64,000 bases of DNA from Streptomyces katrae (GTDB lineage Bacteria; Actinomycetota; Actinomycetes; Streptomycetales; Streptomycetaceae), in contig NZ_CP020042.1 in the NCBI RefSeq assembly GCF_002028425.1, positions 4,092,001 to 4,156,000 of the forward strand, given 5' to 3'. The translations under genes were made by a program, and so were the position numbers. Positions 9,781 through 18,698 of this stretch are shown piece after piece; within the stretch, counting starts at the first letter, position 1; each line of letters begins with the position of its first letter. The notes beneath the pieces were generated by a model that did no database searches, was not told where the DNA came from, and worked only from the letters and a program-made list of their open reading frames with translations.

Positions 9781-9854
9781 CGATCCTGACGGGACTTGAA
9801 CCCGCGACCTCCACCTTGACAGGGTGGCGAGCTAACCAACTGCTCCACAGGACC
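9781..9854 (-). tRNA. tRNA-Asp(GUC), second copy
   Basis: Same 74-nt sequence as the gene at 3351-3424, anticodon loop CTGTCAA; 22 bp from tRNA-Phe. Confidence 0.95.
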
Positions 9855-9892
9855 TGGTGTGTGCAAGAGCAAGTCTTGCACATGGTGTTGCG

Positions 9893-9965
9893 TACCCCCA
9901 ACGGGATTCGAACCCGTGCTACCGCCTTGAAAGGGCGGCGTCCTGGGCCACTAGACGATGAGGGC
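9893..9965 (-). tRNA. tRNA-Glu(UUC)
   Basis: 73 nt, anticodon loop CTTTCAA in stem CCGCC/GGCGG, T-loop GTTCGAATC. The acceptor GCCCTCA/TGGGGGT closes with G1-U72, with discriminator A. Upstream gene of the three-tRNA cluster. Confidence 0.93.
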
Positions 9966-10091
9966 TAAAGGCCCGCCGGGCACTTTGCAGCGCGTCGGGG
10001 ACGTGAGAAGCATATGGGATCGGAGGAGGTATCGCCAAAACGGATTCCGCCCGGCAGGGGGAACGGCCTGCGCGGGGGCGACAATGGCCGG

Positions 10092-10442
10092 GTGCTGGAG
10101 ATGACGCGCGAGGAGTTCGAGGAGCTCGTCGCAGAGGCCCTGGACCGGATCCCGCCGGAGCTGACGCGGCTGATGGACAACGTGGCGGTCTTCGTCGAGG
10201 ACGAGCCGCCGGCCGGCGACCCCGACCTGCTCGGCCTGTACGAGGGGACCCCGCTCACCGAGCGCGGCGAGTGGTACGCCGGGGTGCTCCCCGACCGCAT
10301 CACGATCTACCGCAACCCCACCCTGCGGATGTGCGAGGACCGGGAGAGCGTGGTCGCCGAGACCGAGGTGACGGTGGTCCACGAGATCGCCCACCACTTC
10401 GGCATCGACGACGAACGCCTGCACGCCCTGGGGTACGGGTGA
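10092..10442 (+). CDS. Small metallopeptidase-family (zincin-like) protein
   Basis: 116 residues from GTG 10092 ([11 protein letters not shown]); ATG 10101 is an alternative and an in-frame ATG at 10014 lies too close to the tRNA genes. The C-terminus carries the zinc-binding signature [16 protein letters not shown] (HExxH then H/D), typical of the minimal zincin family (PF06262, formerly DUF1025). Substrate and in vivo protease activity are not established for the family. Its stop overlaps the first crcB gene by 4 bp, so the three genes form one operon. Confidence 0.88.
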   Translation: MLEMTREEFEELVAEALDRIPPELTRLMDNVAVFVEDEPPAGDPDLLGLYEGTPLTERGEWYAGVLPDRITIYRNPTLRMCEDRESVVAETEVTVVHEIAHHFGIDDERLHALGYG

Positions 10443-10918
10443 CCCGGCCCCTGCCGGGGGCCGAGGCGGTCGACCCGGACGTCGACCTCCACGTCCCGGC
10501 CCAGCGCGCCGAGCCGCAGGGCCGCGTCATCGCGGCGGTGGCCGTCGGCGGGGCCCTGGGGGCGTGCGCCCGCTACGCGGTGGGGCTGCTGTGGCCGGCC
10601 GCGGCCGACGGGTTCCCGTGGGCGACCTTCTGGACCAACGTGGCCGGCTGCGCGCTGATCGGCGTGCTGATGGTGCTGATCAGCGAGGGCGGCCGGCGCT
10701 CCCCGCACCCGCTGCTGCGGCCCTTCGCGGGCGCCGGGGTGCTGGGCGGGTTCACCACCTTCTCGACCTACGCGATGGACTTCTCGCGGCTGCTGGACGC
10801 GGGCCGGGCCGGGCTCGCGCTGGCGTACGCCGGGCTGACCCTGGTGGGCGCGCTGGGCGCGGTGTGGGCGGCGGCGGCGCTGGCCCGGCTGGCGCTGCGG
10901 CGGCGGGGGGCCGGGTGA
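10439..10918 (+). CDS. crcB: CrcB/Fluc fluoride channel subunit 1
   Basis: 159 residues: an N-terminal hydrophilic tail of about 28 residues, then four hydrophobic helices. Fluc signatures seen: [17 protein letters not shown] (the conserved Asn) and [11 protein letters not shown] (the TTFST motif with the Phe/Thr fluoride pathway). Fluc proteins are small dual-topology channels that export fluoride. The GTG at 10439 overlaps the preceding stop. The neighbouring second crcB suggests a heterodimer, as in other Gram-positive pairs. Confidence 0.93.
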   Translation: MTRPLPGAEAVDPDVDLHVPAQRAEPQGRVIAAVAVGGALGACARYAVGLLWPAAADGFPWATFWTNVAGCALIGVLMVLISEGGRRSPHPLLRPFAGAGVLGGFTTFSTYAMDFSRLLDAGRAGLALAYAGLTLVGALGAVWAAAALARLALRRRGAG

Positions 10919-11289
10919 ACTGGCTGCTGGTGGTGGCGGGCGCGGCCGTCGGGGCCCCGCTGCGGTACCTGGGCGACCGGTTCGTGCAGGCGCGGCACGA
11001 CTCCGTCTTCCCGTGGGGGACCTTCGTGGTCAACGCGGGCGCCTGCCTGGTGCTGGGGGTGCTCGGCGGGGCGCTCCTGGCCGGCGCGGGGTCCTCGCGG
11101 ACGTCGCTGCTGCTGGGGACGGGGCTGTGCGGGGCGCTGAGCACGTACTCGACGTTCTCGTACGAGACGCTGCGGCTGGCCGAGCGCGGCTGGAAGTTCC
11201 TGGCCGCGGCGAACGTGGCGGCGTCGGTGCTCGTCGGCCTGGGCGCCGTGACCCTGGGCTCGCAGGTGGCGCGGCAGCTGTTCGCCTGA
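10915..11289 (+). CDS. crcB: CrcB/Fluc fluoride channel subunit 2
   Basis: 124 residues, four hydrophobic helices, with [20 protein letters not shown] (conserved Asn) and [12 protein letters not shown], a variant of the TTFST motif. It starts at GTG 10915 overlapping the stop of subunit 1 by 4 bp, so the two are translationally coupled. Known tandem pairs form an obligate antiparallel heterodimer; that is inferred here. No fluoride riboswitch is visible because the operon begins inside closely packed genes. Confidence 0.93.
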   Translation: MNWLLVVAGAAVGAPLRYLGDRFVQARHDSVFPWGTFVVNAGACLVLGVLGGALLAGAGSSRTSLLLGTGLCGALSTYSTFSYETLRLAERGWKFLAAANVAASVLVGLGAVTLGSQVARQLFA

Positions 11290-11407
11290 CCCGGCGGCGG
11301 CCCGTCCGGCTCGCCCGCACAAGGGGCGTGTCTCTTACGGGGTAAAGGGAGTTGGGCTCATTGACCCGCTCACCGCGGACCCCGCCCCGCGTTCCGGAGG
11401 TGCCCCC

Positions 11408-12052
11408 GTGCGCCCGTTGCCCGCTTCCCTGTCCACCACTCTCAGACTGGCCGTCTCCGCCCTCGCGGTCGCGGCGACCGCGGGCTGCATGAGCGTCGGC
11501 GAGGACGCCGCGAAACCGGGGCCGGCCGCCTCGGTGGGCGGCAAGGGCGCCGGCGGGGCGGGCGCGGCGGCGGGCGCCGGGCACGGCTCCGGGATCCACG
11601 GCAACGGGCACGGGGTGAAGGACGGCACGCCGCAGGACGGGAAGTCCGGTGAGCCGGGGAAGGCCTCCGGGGCGACCGGGGCCTCGCCCACCCCCGGCGC
11701 GCCCGCGGGCAAGCCGGGCCAGCCCTCGCCGTCGGCCGGTCCCGGGGGCGGGGCCGGCGGGCAGGGGGGCCAGGCGCCGTCCGGCGGCGGTTCGGGGTCG
11801 GGGTCCGGGTCCGGTGCGGGTGGTTCCGGGTCGGGGTCCGGTTCGGGGTCGGGCTCCGGTGGGGCCGGGTCCGGGTCCGGATCGGGGTCGGGTGGTGCGG
11901 GCGGGGCCGGTGGGGCCGGCGGGGCCGGCGGGTCGGGGTCGGGCGGTTCCGGGGGGTCCACCCCTCCCGGTGGAGGGGAGTCCACGCCCCCTGTGACGCA
12001 ACCCACTCCGAGCCAGACGCCGCCGGCCTCACCCGGGCCGAGCGTGGCCTGA
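11408..12052 (+). CDS. Gly/Ser-rich secreted lipoprotein, function unknown
   Basis: 214 residues from GTG 11408 (SD CGGAGG at 11395-11400). The signal peptide LRLAVSALAVAATAGC ends in a loose lipobox (TAG-C), so the product is probably lipid-anchored. The mature part is low complexity: Gly/Ala/Lys/Pro, then long runs of GS dipeptides, GGAGGAGGAGG, and a Thr/Pro tail (TPPVTQPTPSQTPPASPGP) like a wall-spanning stalk. No catalytic domain is seen. The simple repeats make it prone to length variation. Confidence 0.7.
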   Translation: MRPLPASLSTTLRLAVSALAVAATAGCMSVGEDAAKPGPAASVGGKGAGGAGAAAGAGHGSGIHGNGHGVKDGTPQDGKSGEPGKASGATGASPTPGAPAGKPGQPSPSAGPGGGAGGQGGQAPSGGGSGSGSGSGAGGSGSGSGSGSGSGGAGSGSGSGSGGAGGAGGAGGAGGSGSGGSGGSTPPGGGESTPPVTQPTPSQTPPASPGPSVA

Positions 12053-12328
12053 GAGCAGGGGCGCGGGGGTGTCGCGGGGGGTGTCCCGGGGGGATCGCAC
12101 CCCGGCGTCGCGTCCCAGGTCGGAGGGGGTTCCGCAGGAACGACTTGCCAGACCCCCGGGAGGGTGCGTATGGTTATAGATCGTTTGATCCCATTGCCCG
12201 GCGCCGAATCCGAAGAGCGCCGTGTGGCGCGTACTCTCCCTAGCCGTGGCTGACCGCATTGAGGCGGTCGATTTGCGATTCACGGAGTTTGGGCGCGTGC
12301 CGAGACTCCGGAAGGTTTCGCATTTCGC

Positions 12329-14599
12329 ATGTCCATTTCCAGTTCTGACCGTTCCGTCCTGCCCGAGAACGACTCCACCGAGATCGTCGACGCCGTTGAG
12401 GCCCTTGTCGTGACCGAGGCCATGGAGGCCGCGGAGGCGAACGAGATCATCGAGGCGCTCGAGGCCGATGTGACGGCCGACGCCGCCGACTCCGACGAGG
12501 ACGCCGCCGACGCCGAGCCCACGGTCACCTTCGCGGACCTCGGTCTGCCCGAGGGCGTCGTGCGCAAGCTCGCGCAGAACGGCGTCACCACCCCGTTCCC
12601 GATCCAGGCCGCGACCATCCCGGACGCCCTGGCCGGCAAGGACATCCTCGGCCGCGGCCGCACCGGCTCCGGCAAGACCCTCTCCTTCGGTCTGCCGACC
12701 CTGGCCCGCCTGGCCGACGGCCACACGGAGAAGAAGAAGCCCCGCGCCGTCATCCTCACCCCGACCCGCGAGCTCGCGATGCAGGTCGCGGACGCCCTCC
12801 AGCCCTACGGCGACGTCCTCGGCCTGAAGATGAAGGTCGTCTGCGGCGGTACCTCCATGGGTAACCAGATCTACGCCCTGGAGCGCGGTGTCGACGTCCT
12901 CGTCGCCACCCCCGGCCGTCTGCGCGACATCATCAACCGCGGCGCCTGCTCCCTGGAGAGCGTCGAGGTCGCCGTCCTCGACGAGGCCGACCAGATGTCC
13001 GACCTGGGCTTCCTGCCCGAGGTCACCGAGCTGCTCGACCAGGTCCCGGCCGGCGGCCAGCGCATGCTCTTCTCCGCCACGATGGAGAACGAGATCGGCA
13101 CCCTGGTCAAGCGCTACCTGTCGAACCCGGTCAGCCACGAGGTCGACAGCGCCCAGGGCAACGTCACGACCATGACCCACCACGTCCTCGTCGTGAAGCC
13201 GAAGGACAAGGCCCCGGTCACGGCCGCCATCGCCGCCCGCAAGGGCCGCACCATCATCTTCGTCCGCACCCAGCTGGGCGCCGACCGCATCGCCGAGCAG
13301 CTCGTCGAGTCCGGCGTGAAGGCCGACGCGCTGCACGGCGGCATGACGCAGGGCGCCCGTACCCGCGTCCTCGCCGACTTCAAGGACGGCTACGTCAACG
13401 CGCTCGTCGCCACCGACGTCGCCGCCCGCGGCATCCACGTCGACGGCATCGACCTGGTCCTCAACGTGGACCCGGCCGGCGACCACAAGGACTACCTGCA
13501 CCGCTCGGGCCGTACCGCCCGCGCCGGCAAGTCGGGCGTCGTGGTCTCCCTGGCCCTGCCGCACCAGCGCCGCCAGATCTTCCGCCTGATGGAGGACGCG
13601 GGCGTCGACGCCTCGCGCCACATCGTCGGCGGGGCCGGCGCCTTCGACCCGGAGGTCGCCGAGATCACCGGTGCGCGCTCGCTCACCGAGGTCCAGGCCG
13701 ACTCGGCGAACAACGCCGCCAAGCAGGCCGAGCGCGAGGTCGCCGACCTCACCAAGCAGCTGGAGCGCGCGACGCGTCGCGCCGCCGAGCTGCGTGAGGA
13801 GGCGGACCGCCTCGTCGCCCGCTCCGCCCGCGAGCGCGGTGAGGACCCGGAGGCCGCCGTCGCCGAGGTCGTCGAGGCCGCCGAGGCCGAGCTGGCCGCC
13901 GCCGTGGCCGAGCAGGCCGCGCAGGCCGCCGCCCAGGAGCAGCGCTTCGAGCGCCGCGACGACCGGGGCAACTTCGAGCGCCGCGACAACCGCCGCGACG
14001 ACCGGGGTGACCGTGGTGGCGACCGCGGCGACCGTGGTGGCTTCCGTCGCGATGACCGTCCGTCGGGTGGGTTCCGTCGTGACGACCGTCCGTCGGGTGG
14101 CTTCCGCCGTGACGACCGTCCCTCGGGTGGCTTCAACCGTGACGACCGTGGTGGCGACCGTGGCGGCTTCCGTCGCGATGACCGTCCGTCGGGTGGGTTC
14201 CGTCGTGACGACCGTCCGTCGGGTGGCTTCCGTCGCGATGACCGTCCCTCGGGTGGCTTCAACCGTGACGACCGTGGTGGCGACCGTGGCGGCTTCCGCC
14301 GCGATGACCGTCCGTCGGGTGGGTTCCGTCGCGATGACCGTCCGTCGGGTGGCTTCCGTCGCGATGACCGTCCCTCGGGTGGCTTCAACCGCGATGACCG
14401 TGGTGGCGACCGTGGCGGCTTCCGCCGTGACGACCGTCCCTCGGGTGGCTTCAACCGTGACGACCGTGGTGGCGACCGTGGCGGCTTCCGCCGTGACGAC
14501 CGCCCCTCGGGCGGGTTCCGCCGCGACGACCGTCCGTCCGGCAACGGCTCCTTCGGCGCCCGCCGCGACGACAAGCCCCGCTGGAAGCGCAACGGCTGA
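12329..14599 (+). CDS. DEAD-box RNA helicase with Arg/Asp/Gly-rich repeat tail
   Basis: 756 residues. An acidic N-terminal extension of about 65 residues precedes the helicase core: Q-motif (TTPFPIQAATIP), motif I GRTGSGKT, Ia PTRELA, II VLDEADQM, III SAT, V TDVAARGI and VI HRSGRTARAG. An Ala/Glu-rich coiled region follows (about 450-525), then a long tail built of FRRDDRPSGG and FNRDDRGGDRGG units before KPRWKRNG. Such basic, disordered tails bind RNA non-specifically, and the family works in ribosome assembly and mRNA decay, often in the cold. The ATG at 12329 has GGAAGG about 13 nt upstream. A terminator follows. Confidence 0.95.
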   Translation: MSISSSDRSVLPENDSTEIVDAVEALVVTEAMEAAEANEIIEALEADVTADAADSDEDAADAEPTVTFADLGLPEGVVRKLAQNGVTTPFPIQAATIPDALAGKDILGRGRTGSGKTLSFGLPTLARLADGHTEKKKPRAVILTPTRELAMQVADALQPYGDVLGLKMKVVCGGTSMGNQIYALERGVDVLVATPGRLRDIINRGACSLESVEVAVLDEADQMSDLGFLPEVTELLDQVPAGGQRMLFSATMENEIGTLVKRYLSNPVSHEVDSAQGNVTTMTHHVLVVKPKDKAPVTAAIAARKGRTIIFVRTQLGADRIAEQLVESGVKADALHGGMTQGARTRVLADFKDGYVNALVATDVAARGIHVDGIDLVLNVDPAGDHKDYLHRSGRTARAGKSGVVVSLALPHQRRQIFRLMEDAGVDASRHIVGGAGAFDPEVAEITGARSLTEVQADSANNAAKQAEREVADLTKQLERATRRAAELREEADRLVARSARERGEDPEAAVAEVVEAAEAELAAAVAEQAAQAAAQEQRFERRDDRGNFERRDNRRDDRGDRGGDRGDRGGFRRDDRPSGGFRRDDRPSGGFRRDDRPSGGFNRDDRGGDRGGFRRDDRPSGGFRRDDRPSGGFRRDDRPSGGFNRDDRGGDRGGFRRDDRPSGGFRRDDRPSGGFRRDDRPSGGFNRDDRGGDRGGFRRDDRPSGGFNRDDRGGDRGGFRRDDRPSGGFRRDDRPSGNGSFGARRDDKPRWKRNG
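14034..14547 (+). repeat. In-frame 30-bp tandem repeat in the helicase tail
   Basis: DNA repeats with a 30-bp basic unit encoding FRRDDRPSGG, arranged in higher-order blocks separated by a spacer encoding FNRDDRGGDRGG. Neighbouring blocks are nearly identical at DNA level, with a few synonymous changes, indicating recent expansion or homogenisation. Confidence 0.85.
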
Positions 14600-14624
14600 C
14601 GCCTGAGCAACCCCTGACGAGGAA

Positions 14625-14667
14625 TCGGCCCCCACAGCACCCCGGTGCGGTGGGGGCCGAGCCCTTT
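14625..14667 (+). terminator. Terminator after the DEAD-box helicase gene
   Basis: Perfect 11-bp stem (14625-14635 with 14650-14660), 14-nt loop that can itself fold, followed by GCCCTTTTCC. Confidence 0.85.
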
Positions 14668-14783
14668 TCCGGCCGCTTCCGCCCCACCCGCACCCCGTGG
14701 CGGGAAACCGCCGGGGCCACACCCGGCGATACCCGATCGGCCAGCAGCCTCTCTGCGGCTATGCTCTGGGGTGAGCACATGGA

Positions 14784-14856
14784 GGGCCATTAGCTCAATT
14801 GGCAGAGCAGCGGACTTTTAATCCGTTGGTTGTCGGTTCGAGTCCGACATGGCCTA
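14784..14856 (+). tRNA. tRNA-Lys(UUU), integration target
   Basis: 73-nt cloverleaf: acceptor GGGCCAT/ATGGCCT with G1-U72, discriminator A, anticodon loop CTTTTAA, T-loop GTTCGAGTC. The 3' half from 14813 (within the anticodon stem) onward is the left copy of the element's 52-bp direct repeat, so the gene remains complete after integration. The integrase frame reads through it on the opposite strand. Confidence 0.96.
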
Positions 14857-16492
14857 CAGCTCGCGAGGCGGAGGAACCTTCCTCTGACCTGCGCCTTAGC
14901 GCCCCATTCGACTTCTTCGGGTGGGGCGCTTTGTCGTGCCCGGGGCGTCCGGTGGCCTGATGTGAGCCCGAGGTGAGCCCGGCGGTACGAACGGCCTGCC
15001 GGGGGACCAGCCTCACTGCGGCCTCGGCAGCCTTGCGCGCGACCTCGGGCAGGACACTGGTGTACGTGTCCGAGGTGATGGTGATGGAGGAGTGGCCGAG
15101 CATCTCCTGTACGACCTTCATCTCGGCGCCGGCCGCAAGGGCGAGGGTTGCCGCGCCGTGGCGCAGGTCGTGCAGCCGGATCGGGGGCAGGCCCGCCTCG
15201 GCAGCCAGCCGCCGGAACTGGTCGGTCACCCATGCCGGGTGGAGCCACTCGCCGTTTTCCTGCGTGAACACCCGGCCGGTGTCGACGTACGCCTCGCCCC
15301 ACGCGAGGCGCTCCCGCACCTGCCGCTTGCGGTGCTTCGCGAGCACCTTCACCGTCTCGGAGTCGAGGGCGACCACGCGCTCGCCGCTGTCCGTCTTGGG
15401 CGCGGACTCCTCGACCTTCCAGCCACGCTGCACGAGCTGAGTGGCGACGGTGAGCAGCCCGGCCCCGAGGTCGGTCTCGGTCCACTGCTGGCCGCACGCC
15501 TCGCCTCGGCGCAGGCCACGGAAGGCGATCAGGTGGTACAGCGCGTAGAGGCGGTGCTTCGCCGCACGGTCGAGGAACGCGCCCGTCTGCTCGGGCGTCC
15601 AGACCATGACGGGCGACGGCTTGTCTCCCGTCCGCTTCCACTGGGCGATGCGCTCCTCGGTCCAGACGAGTGCCTTGGGCCGCTTACCGGTCTCCAGTTC
15701 GACATGTGACGCCGGGTTGAAGGTGATGAGCTGCTGCGCAATGGCATCGTTCAGGGCCGCTCGCAGAGTGGCCCGAACGCGCTGTCGGGTCGCCGGCCCG
15801 GTGACCTTTCGGAACGGCTTCATCTCGGCGAGCTTGGCCCTCTCGGCGGCTATCCGCTCGCGCTCGGCGGGGAGCGGTCGCCCCGGTGTGGTCGGCTTGC
15901 TCAGCGCGACCTGCGCCCGGCGGTTGGCGTTCTCGACGAGGATCTCCTCGTTGTGCTCCTCGATCGCGTCGAACAGCTCGACCAGGTGGCCTACGTTCAG
16001 CCGGTCGAGGCGGTGCTGCCCGATGTGCGGCTTCAAGTGGACACGGATGTGCGACTCGTATCCGTCGAGGGTGGAGTCGCGGCGCCGCTTGCCGGCGAGC
16101 CACTGGTCGAGCCAGTCGCCGACGGTCAGCCGGGCGGTGAGGGACTGGCCGGTACGGAACCGACGCTGAGTCTCCTCGTAGTCGGGTATGGCCTCCTTCT
16201 TGGAGGCGACGGTTTCGAGCAGGTCGCCGATCAGCAGGCGCCCGTCGGGGTCATCGTCACCCGGGATGCTGAGCAGCGCGCGCAGCCGGTCGAGGTCGCC
16301 CTGCGCCTCGTTCTTCGTGGCGTAGCCCGAGCGGCGGAAGGTGCGGCGCTTGCCGTCCTTGTCGTTCGGCAGCTCTTGCCGGACGTTCCATAGGCCGTGG
16401 CGCTTCTGCGTGAGCTTGGGGCACGACTGCCCGAACTGCTTGCCCGTTTCCGGGTTGCGGCAGGCGCACCGTTTGAAGGTCGAGCCGGTCAA
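14795..16492 (-). CDS. int: Tyrosine site-specific integrase
   Basis: 565 residues from a TTG start at 16492, which overlaps the stop of the upstream XRE gene. N-terminal Cys-rich segment (KRCACRNPETGKQ...SCP) as in many Streptomyces integrases, SAM-like core-binding domain (about 120-270), and catalytic domain with R328 (FRGLRRGEAC), HDLRH (441-445), GH (466-467) and nucleophile Y477 (SDTYTSV). It catalyses integration into and, with an excisionase, excision from tRNA-Lys. The C-terminal codons run through attL and antisense through the tRNA, ending in RCSAN using chromosomal bases; in the excised circle the same frame would end EEPE (see findings). Confidence 0.95.
   Translation of the reverse strand: MTGSTFKRCACRNPETGKQFGQSCPKLTQKRHGLWNVRQELPNDKDGKRRTFRRSGYATKNEAQGDLDRLRALLSIPGDDDPDGRLLIGDLLETVASKKEAIPDYEETQRRFRTGQSLTARLTVGDWLDQWLAGKRRRDSTLDGYESHIRVHLKPHIGQHRLDRLNVGHLVELFDAIEEHNEEILVENANRRAQVALSKPTTPGRPLPAERERIAAERAKLAEMKPFRKVTGPATRQRVRATLRAALNDAIAQQLITFNPASHVELETGKRPKALVWTEERIAQWKRTGDKPSPVMVWTPEQTGAFLDRAAKHRLYALYHLIAFRGLRRGEACGQQWTETDLGAGLLTVATQLVQRGWKVEESAPKTDSGERVVALDSETVKVLAKHRKRQVRERLAWGEAYVDTGRVFTQENGEWLHPAWVTDQFRRLAAEAGLPPIRLHDLRHGAATLALAAGAEMKVVQEMLGHSSITITSDTYTSVLPEVARKAAEAAVRLVPRQAVRTAGLTSGSHQATGRPGHDKAPHPKKSNGALRRRSEEGSSASRAVGHVGLEPTTNGLKVRCSAN
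14813..14864 (+). repeat. attL: left 52-bp direct repeat
   Basis: Identical to 30193-30244. Starts in the tRNA-Lys anticodon stem and ends 8 bp beyond the discriminator. Weaker similarity continues for about 50 bp further into the element, over a terminator-like hairpin. Confidence 0.95.
14898..14933 (+). terminator. tRNA-Lys terminator carried by the element
   Basis: Stem AGCGCCCCA (14898-14906) with TGGGGCGCT (14922-14930) followed by TTGTCG. It lies in the element but resembles the hairpin downstream of attR (30274-30313), so the target tRNA keeps a terminator after integration. It also overlaps the 3' part of int. Confidence 0.65.
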
Positions 16493-16992
16493 TCCTTCTC
16501 CTCCCCCTCGCCGAGCCTGTCGAGGAACGCCTTGTCGAACGCTCGGCTTGCCTCTTCGTAGGACTGCTTCGTCTCGCGGAGCTGAGCGAGGGATTCCTCG
16601 TACTCGCGTTCTGCGGCTTCCTTGCGCCGGAGTGCTTCCTCGGTGCGGAGTCGAGTGCTCAGGTAGAGCGAGAACGACACCCGGTACGTCGATTCGATCA
16701 GCGACTGTTCCGGGCTGTCCGCCTGGTTGCCGAGCAGCTCGTTAACGGAGACGCCGAAGCACAGGGCCAGAGCGGCAGCCTCGTTGACGCGGACGGGGCG
16801 TGAACCGCCCTCCGTCTTCGCGACGGTTGTCTGGCGCCAGGAGAAACCGCTCCGGCTCATCATCGTCGCCACGTCTTCTTGCGACATGCCGCGTGCCGTG
16901 CGGAGTGAGCGCAGGGCTTCGCCCAGTGCCTTTTCAGGCTCGTAGCCGTAGCCCCACATGGTGTCTGCTTGCTGACCCTGTTCATTCTCCAC
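16489..16992 (-). CDS. XRE-family transcriptional regulator
   Basis: 167 residues from GTG 16992. An XRE helix-turn-helix (about 22-86: LGEALRSLRTARGMSQEDVATM ... WRQTTVAKTEGGSRPVRVNEAAALALCFGVSVNELL) is followed by a long charged helix (TEEALRRKEAAEREYEESLAQL) predicted to be coiled coil. Immediately upstream of int with overlapping stop/start, so it probably controls its own operon and the choice between integration and excision. Only 53 bp separate its start from the divergent excisionase-like gene, a natural place for a shared operator. Confidence 0.88.
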   Translation of the reverse strand: MENEQGQQADTMWGYGYEPEKALGEALRSLRTARGMSQEDVATMMSRSGFSWRQTTVAKTEGGSRPVRVNEAAALALCFGVSVNELLGNQADSPEQSLIESTYRVSFSLYLSTRLRTEEALRRKEAAEREYEESLAQLRETKQSYEEASRAFDKAFLDRLGEGEEKD

Positions 16993-17045
16993 GGGAATGG
17001 ACGCTACACCCTGGGTGGGGTTGACACCAGCCGATCTAGGGGATC

Positions 17046-17342
17046 ATGCTCAAGGGGAATGATGCGCCCAACCCCCTGGAGGATGCCTTGCACTCGCTCG
17101 AAGATCAGAACGTGAAGGGGATGACAGCGGCCGAGTTGATGGCCCTGCCCGTCAGCTTCGACCTCGACACGGCGAACCGAGCCTTGGCCCTTGGCCGGAC
17201 GACCGGGTACGCCCTGGCCAAGAACGGCGAGTACCCGGTGCGGGTCCTGCGCCTTGGACGGCAGTACCGCGTCACTCGGTACGACCTGCTGCGCTTTCTC
17301 GGCTTTCAGAGCCAGGAGCCGACCGAGGCGGGTGCCGCGTGA
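17046..17342 (+). CDS. xis: Excisionase-like helix-turn-helix protein
   Basis: 98 residues from ATG 17046 with SD AGGGG at 17037-17041. The C-terminal half carries a MerR/Xis-like winged helix (VSFDLDTANRALALGRTTGYALAKNGEYPVRVLRLGRQYRVTRYDLLRFLG), the usual form of excisionases in actinobacterial elements (HTH_17 family). Its place opposite the XRE-int operon and ahead of the replication genes supports an excisionase or directionality role; a transcriptional role cannot be excluded. Its stop overlaps the next gene's GTG. Confidence 0.82.
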   Translation: MLKGNDAPNPLEDALHSLEDQNVKGMTAAELMALPVSFDLDTANRALALGRTTGYALAKNGEYPVRVLRLGRQYRVTRYDLLRFLGFQSQEPTEAGAA

Positions 17343-17641
17343 GTAGCCCGGTCATCACTCCTCGCCGCTCGGCAGCCCTGCCGACGATGAGCTACCGCCT
17401 GCCCGTTTCGCACGGGTGGGCGGTGCTTCCTGATGCCACGAGGGAGTTGGGCGGACTGACCCCCACACCCAACGGGTTCCGTGCGCGCCTCTTCATCGGA
17501 GGTGCGCGCGACATCGACGAGTACACCGCCCGGACGCTCGCCGCCGTACTGGCTCGGAGCGCGGGGTATCAGGTGCACGGCACCGACCCGGACGGGCTCG
17601 CTGCTGTCGTGGCCACCCTCGCCGCACTGCTGGGGCGGTGA
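17339..17641 (+). CDS. Hypothetical protein in the replication operon
   Basis: 100 residues from GTG 17339, overlapping the xis stop by 4 bp. Sequence features: a Pro-rich start, then RLFIGGARDIDEYTARTLAAVLARSAGYQVHGTDPDGLAAVVATLAALLGR, which looks like one alpha/beta unit. No catalytic motif and no membrane segment. Encoded between xis and Prim-Pol, so a role in replication or copy control of the element is likely by context only. Confidence 0.72.
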   Translation: MSSPVITPRRSAALPTMSYRLPVSHGWAVLPDATRELGGLTPTPNGFRARLFIGGARDIDEYTARTLAAVLARSAGYQVHGTDPDGLAAVVATLAALLGR

Positions 17642-17645
17642 CGGT

Positions 17646-18698
17646 TTGACGACCCCGACCCCGACCCCTGACCCGCTCCGCGTCGCCCTGTGGCTGGCCG
17701 CTCAGGGCTACGCGGTGCACCCGCTTGCCCCGGGTGCCAAGCTGCCTGTGCGCGGCTGCGACCGCTGTGCAGCCGGGACCAAGGAGCGTCCCAACCCTCA
17801 CCACGTCCCGCACGATGGGCACGGCTGCGAGTGCATCGCCGCCGGCCGCCCCTGTCACGGCGTGCTCGCCGCGACCACCGACGCCGAGCGAATCGCCGCA
17901 TGGTGGGCCCGGATGCCGTCCGCCGGCGTCGGCGTTGCCGCGGGTCCATCCGGCCTGGTGATACTCGATGTGGACTGCCACGGCGGACAGCCTCCCGAGG
18001 AGCAGTCCGAGCTGCTCCCGGGCGTCGACCTGCCCGAGGACGTCGCCCCTGGCAGCATCGCCGATGGCCGCGACACCCTCGCTCTGCTCGTCGAGGCGCG
18101 ACGTGCGACGCTGCCTGGCTGCGGTCCGCAGACACTGACCGTGCTCACCCCGTCCGGCGGACTGCACTACTGGTTCCGTGCCCCGGCCGGTACGGCATGG
18201 CGCCCGCTCGCCGGCGCACTGGGCTGGCAGCTCGACGTGCGCGCCGGCGCCTCGTACGCCGTGGCCCCGGGCACGGTCACCCGCGCCGGCACGTACACCG
18301 CGCTCGGTGACTGCCGCACGGTCGCCGAGTTGCCCGTCTGGCTGGCGCGCGACCTCGACCGCACCGGGCACCGCGTGCGCCCCGAGAGGCCCCGTACCGT
18401 GCTGCCTTGGCGCTCCCGCCCCATGGGCAGCGGGTACGCCGCGGCTGCTGTCGAGGCCGAGCTGCGGACTGTCGCCGGGGCGCAGCCCGGCACTCGGAAC
18501 GCCACGCTCAACCGCGCCTCCTTCAACCTCGGCACCCTCTGCGCGGCTGGCCGACTCGACCGCGGACAGCTCGTCGACGTACTGCTCGACGCGGCTCGGC
18601 ACGGTGGGCTGTCCGACCGCGAGGCCGAGGCTGCGATTCGCTCCGGCCTCACCGCAGGCGAGCGGAACCCGCGCACGCACACCGGGGCCGCCGCATGA
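17646..18698 (+). CDS. Prim-Pol type DNA primase/polymerase (RepPP)
   Basis: 350 residues from TTG 17646 (SD GGGGCGG 8 nt upstream). N-terminal Prim-Pol/AEP fold: AAQGYAVHPLAPGAKLPV, a Cys/His-rich insert (CDRCAAGTKE...HDGHGCEC), WWARMPSAGVGVAAGPSGLVILDVDCHGG with the two metal-binding Asp, and TPSGGLHYWFR. The C-terminal part (EAELRTVAGAQPGTRNATLN...) matches the helical primase C-terminal domain. It primes and perhaps copies the excised circle. The next gene, overlapping by 4 bp, supplies the ATPase. Confidence 0.9.
   Translation: MTTPTPTPDPLRVALWLAAQGYAVHPLAPGAKLPVRGCDRCAAGTKERPNPHHVPHDGHGCECIAAGRPCHGVLAATTDAERIAAWWARMPSAGVGVAAGPSGLVILDVDCHGGQPPEEQSELLPGVDLPEDVAPGSIADGRDTLALLVEARRATLPGCGPQTLTVLTPSGGLHYWFRAPAGTAWRPLAGALGWQLDVRAGASYAVAPGTVTRAGTYTALGDCRTVAELPVWLARDLDRTGHRVRPERPRTVLPWRSRPMGSGYAAAAVEAELRTVAGAQPGTRNATLNRASFNLGTLCAAGRLDRGQLVDVLLDAARHGGLSDREAEAAIRSGLTAGERNPRTHTGAAA

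Noticed and set aside
3351..9854. The two identical tRNA-Asp genes as ends of an inserted element
   Set aside because: The genes between them are core genes in the expected order and no integrase is present; simple tRNA duplication.
10014..10438. Fluoride riboswitch for the crcB genes
   Set aside because: crcB starts overlap upstream coding sequence and no crcB motif is visible.
12029..14722. Minus-strand frame with Thr/Val/Ala repeats
   Set aside because: Antisense of the helicase repeat tail.
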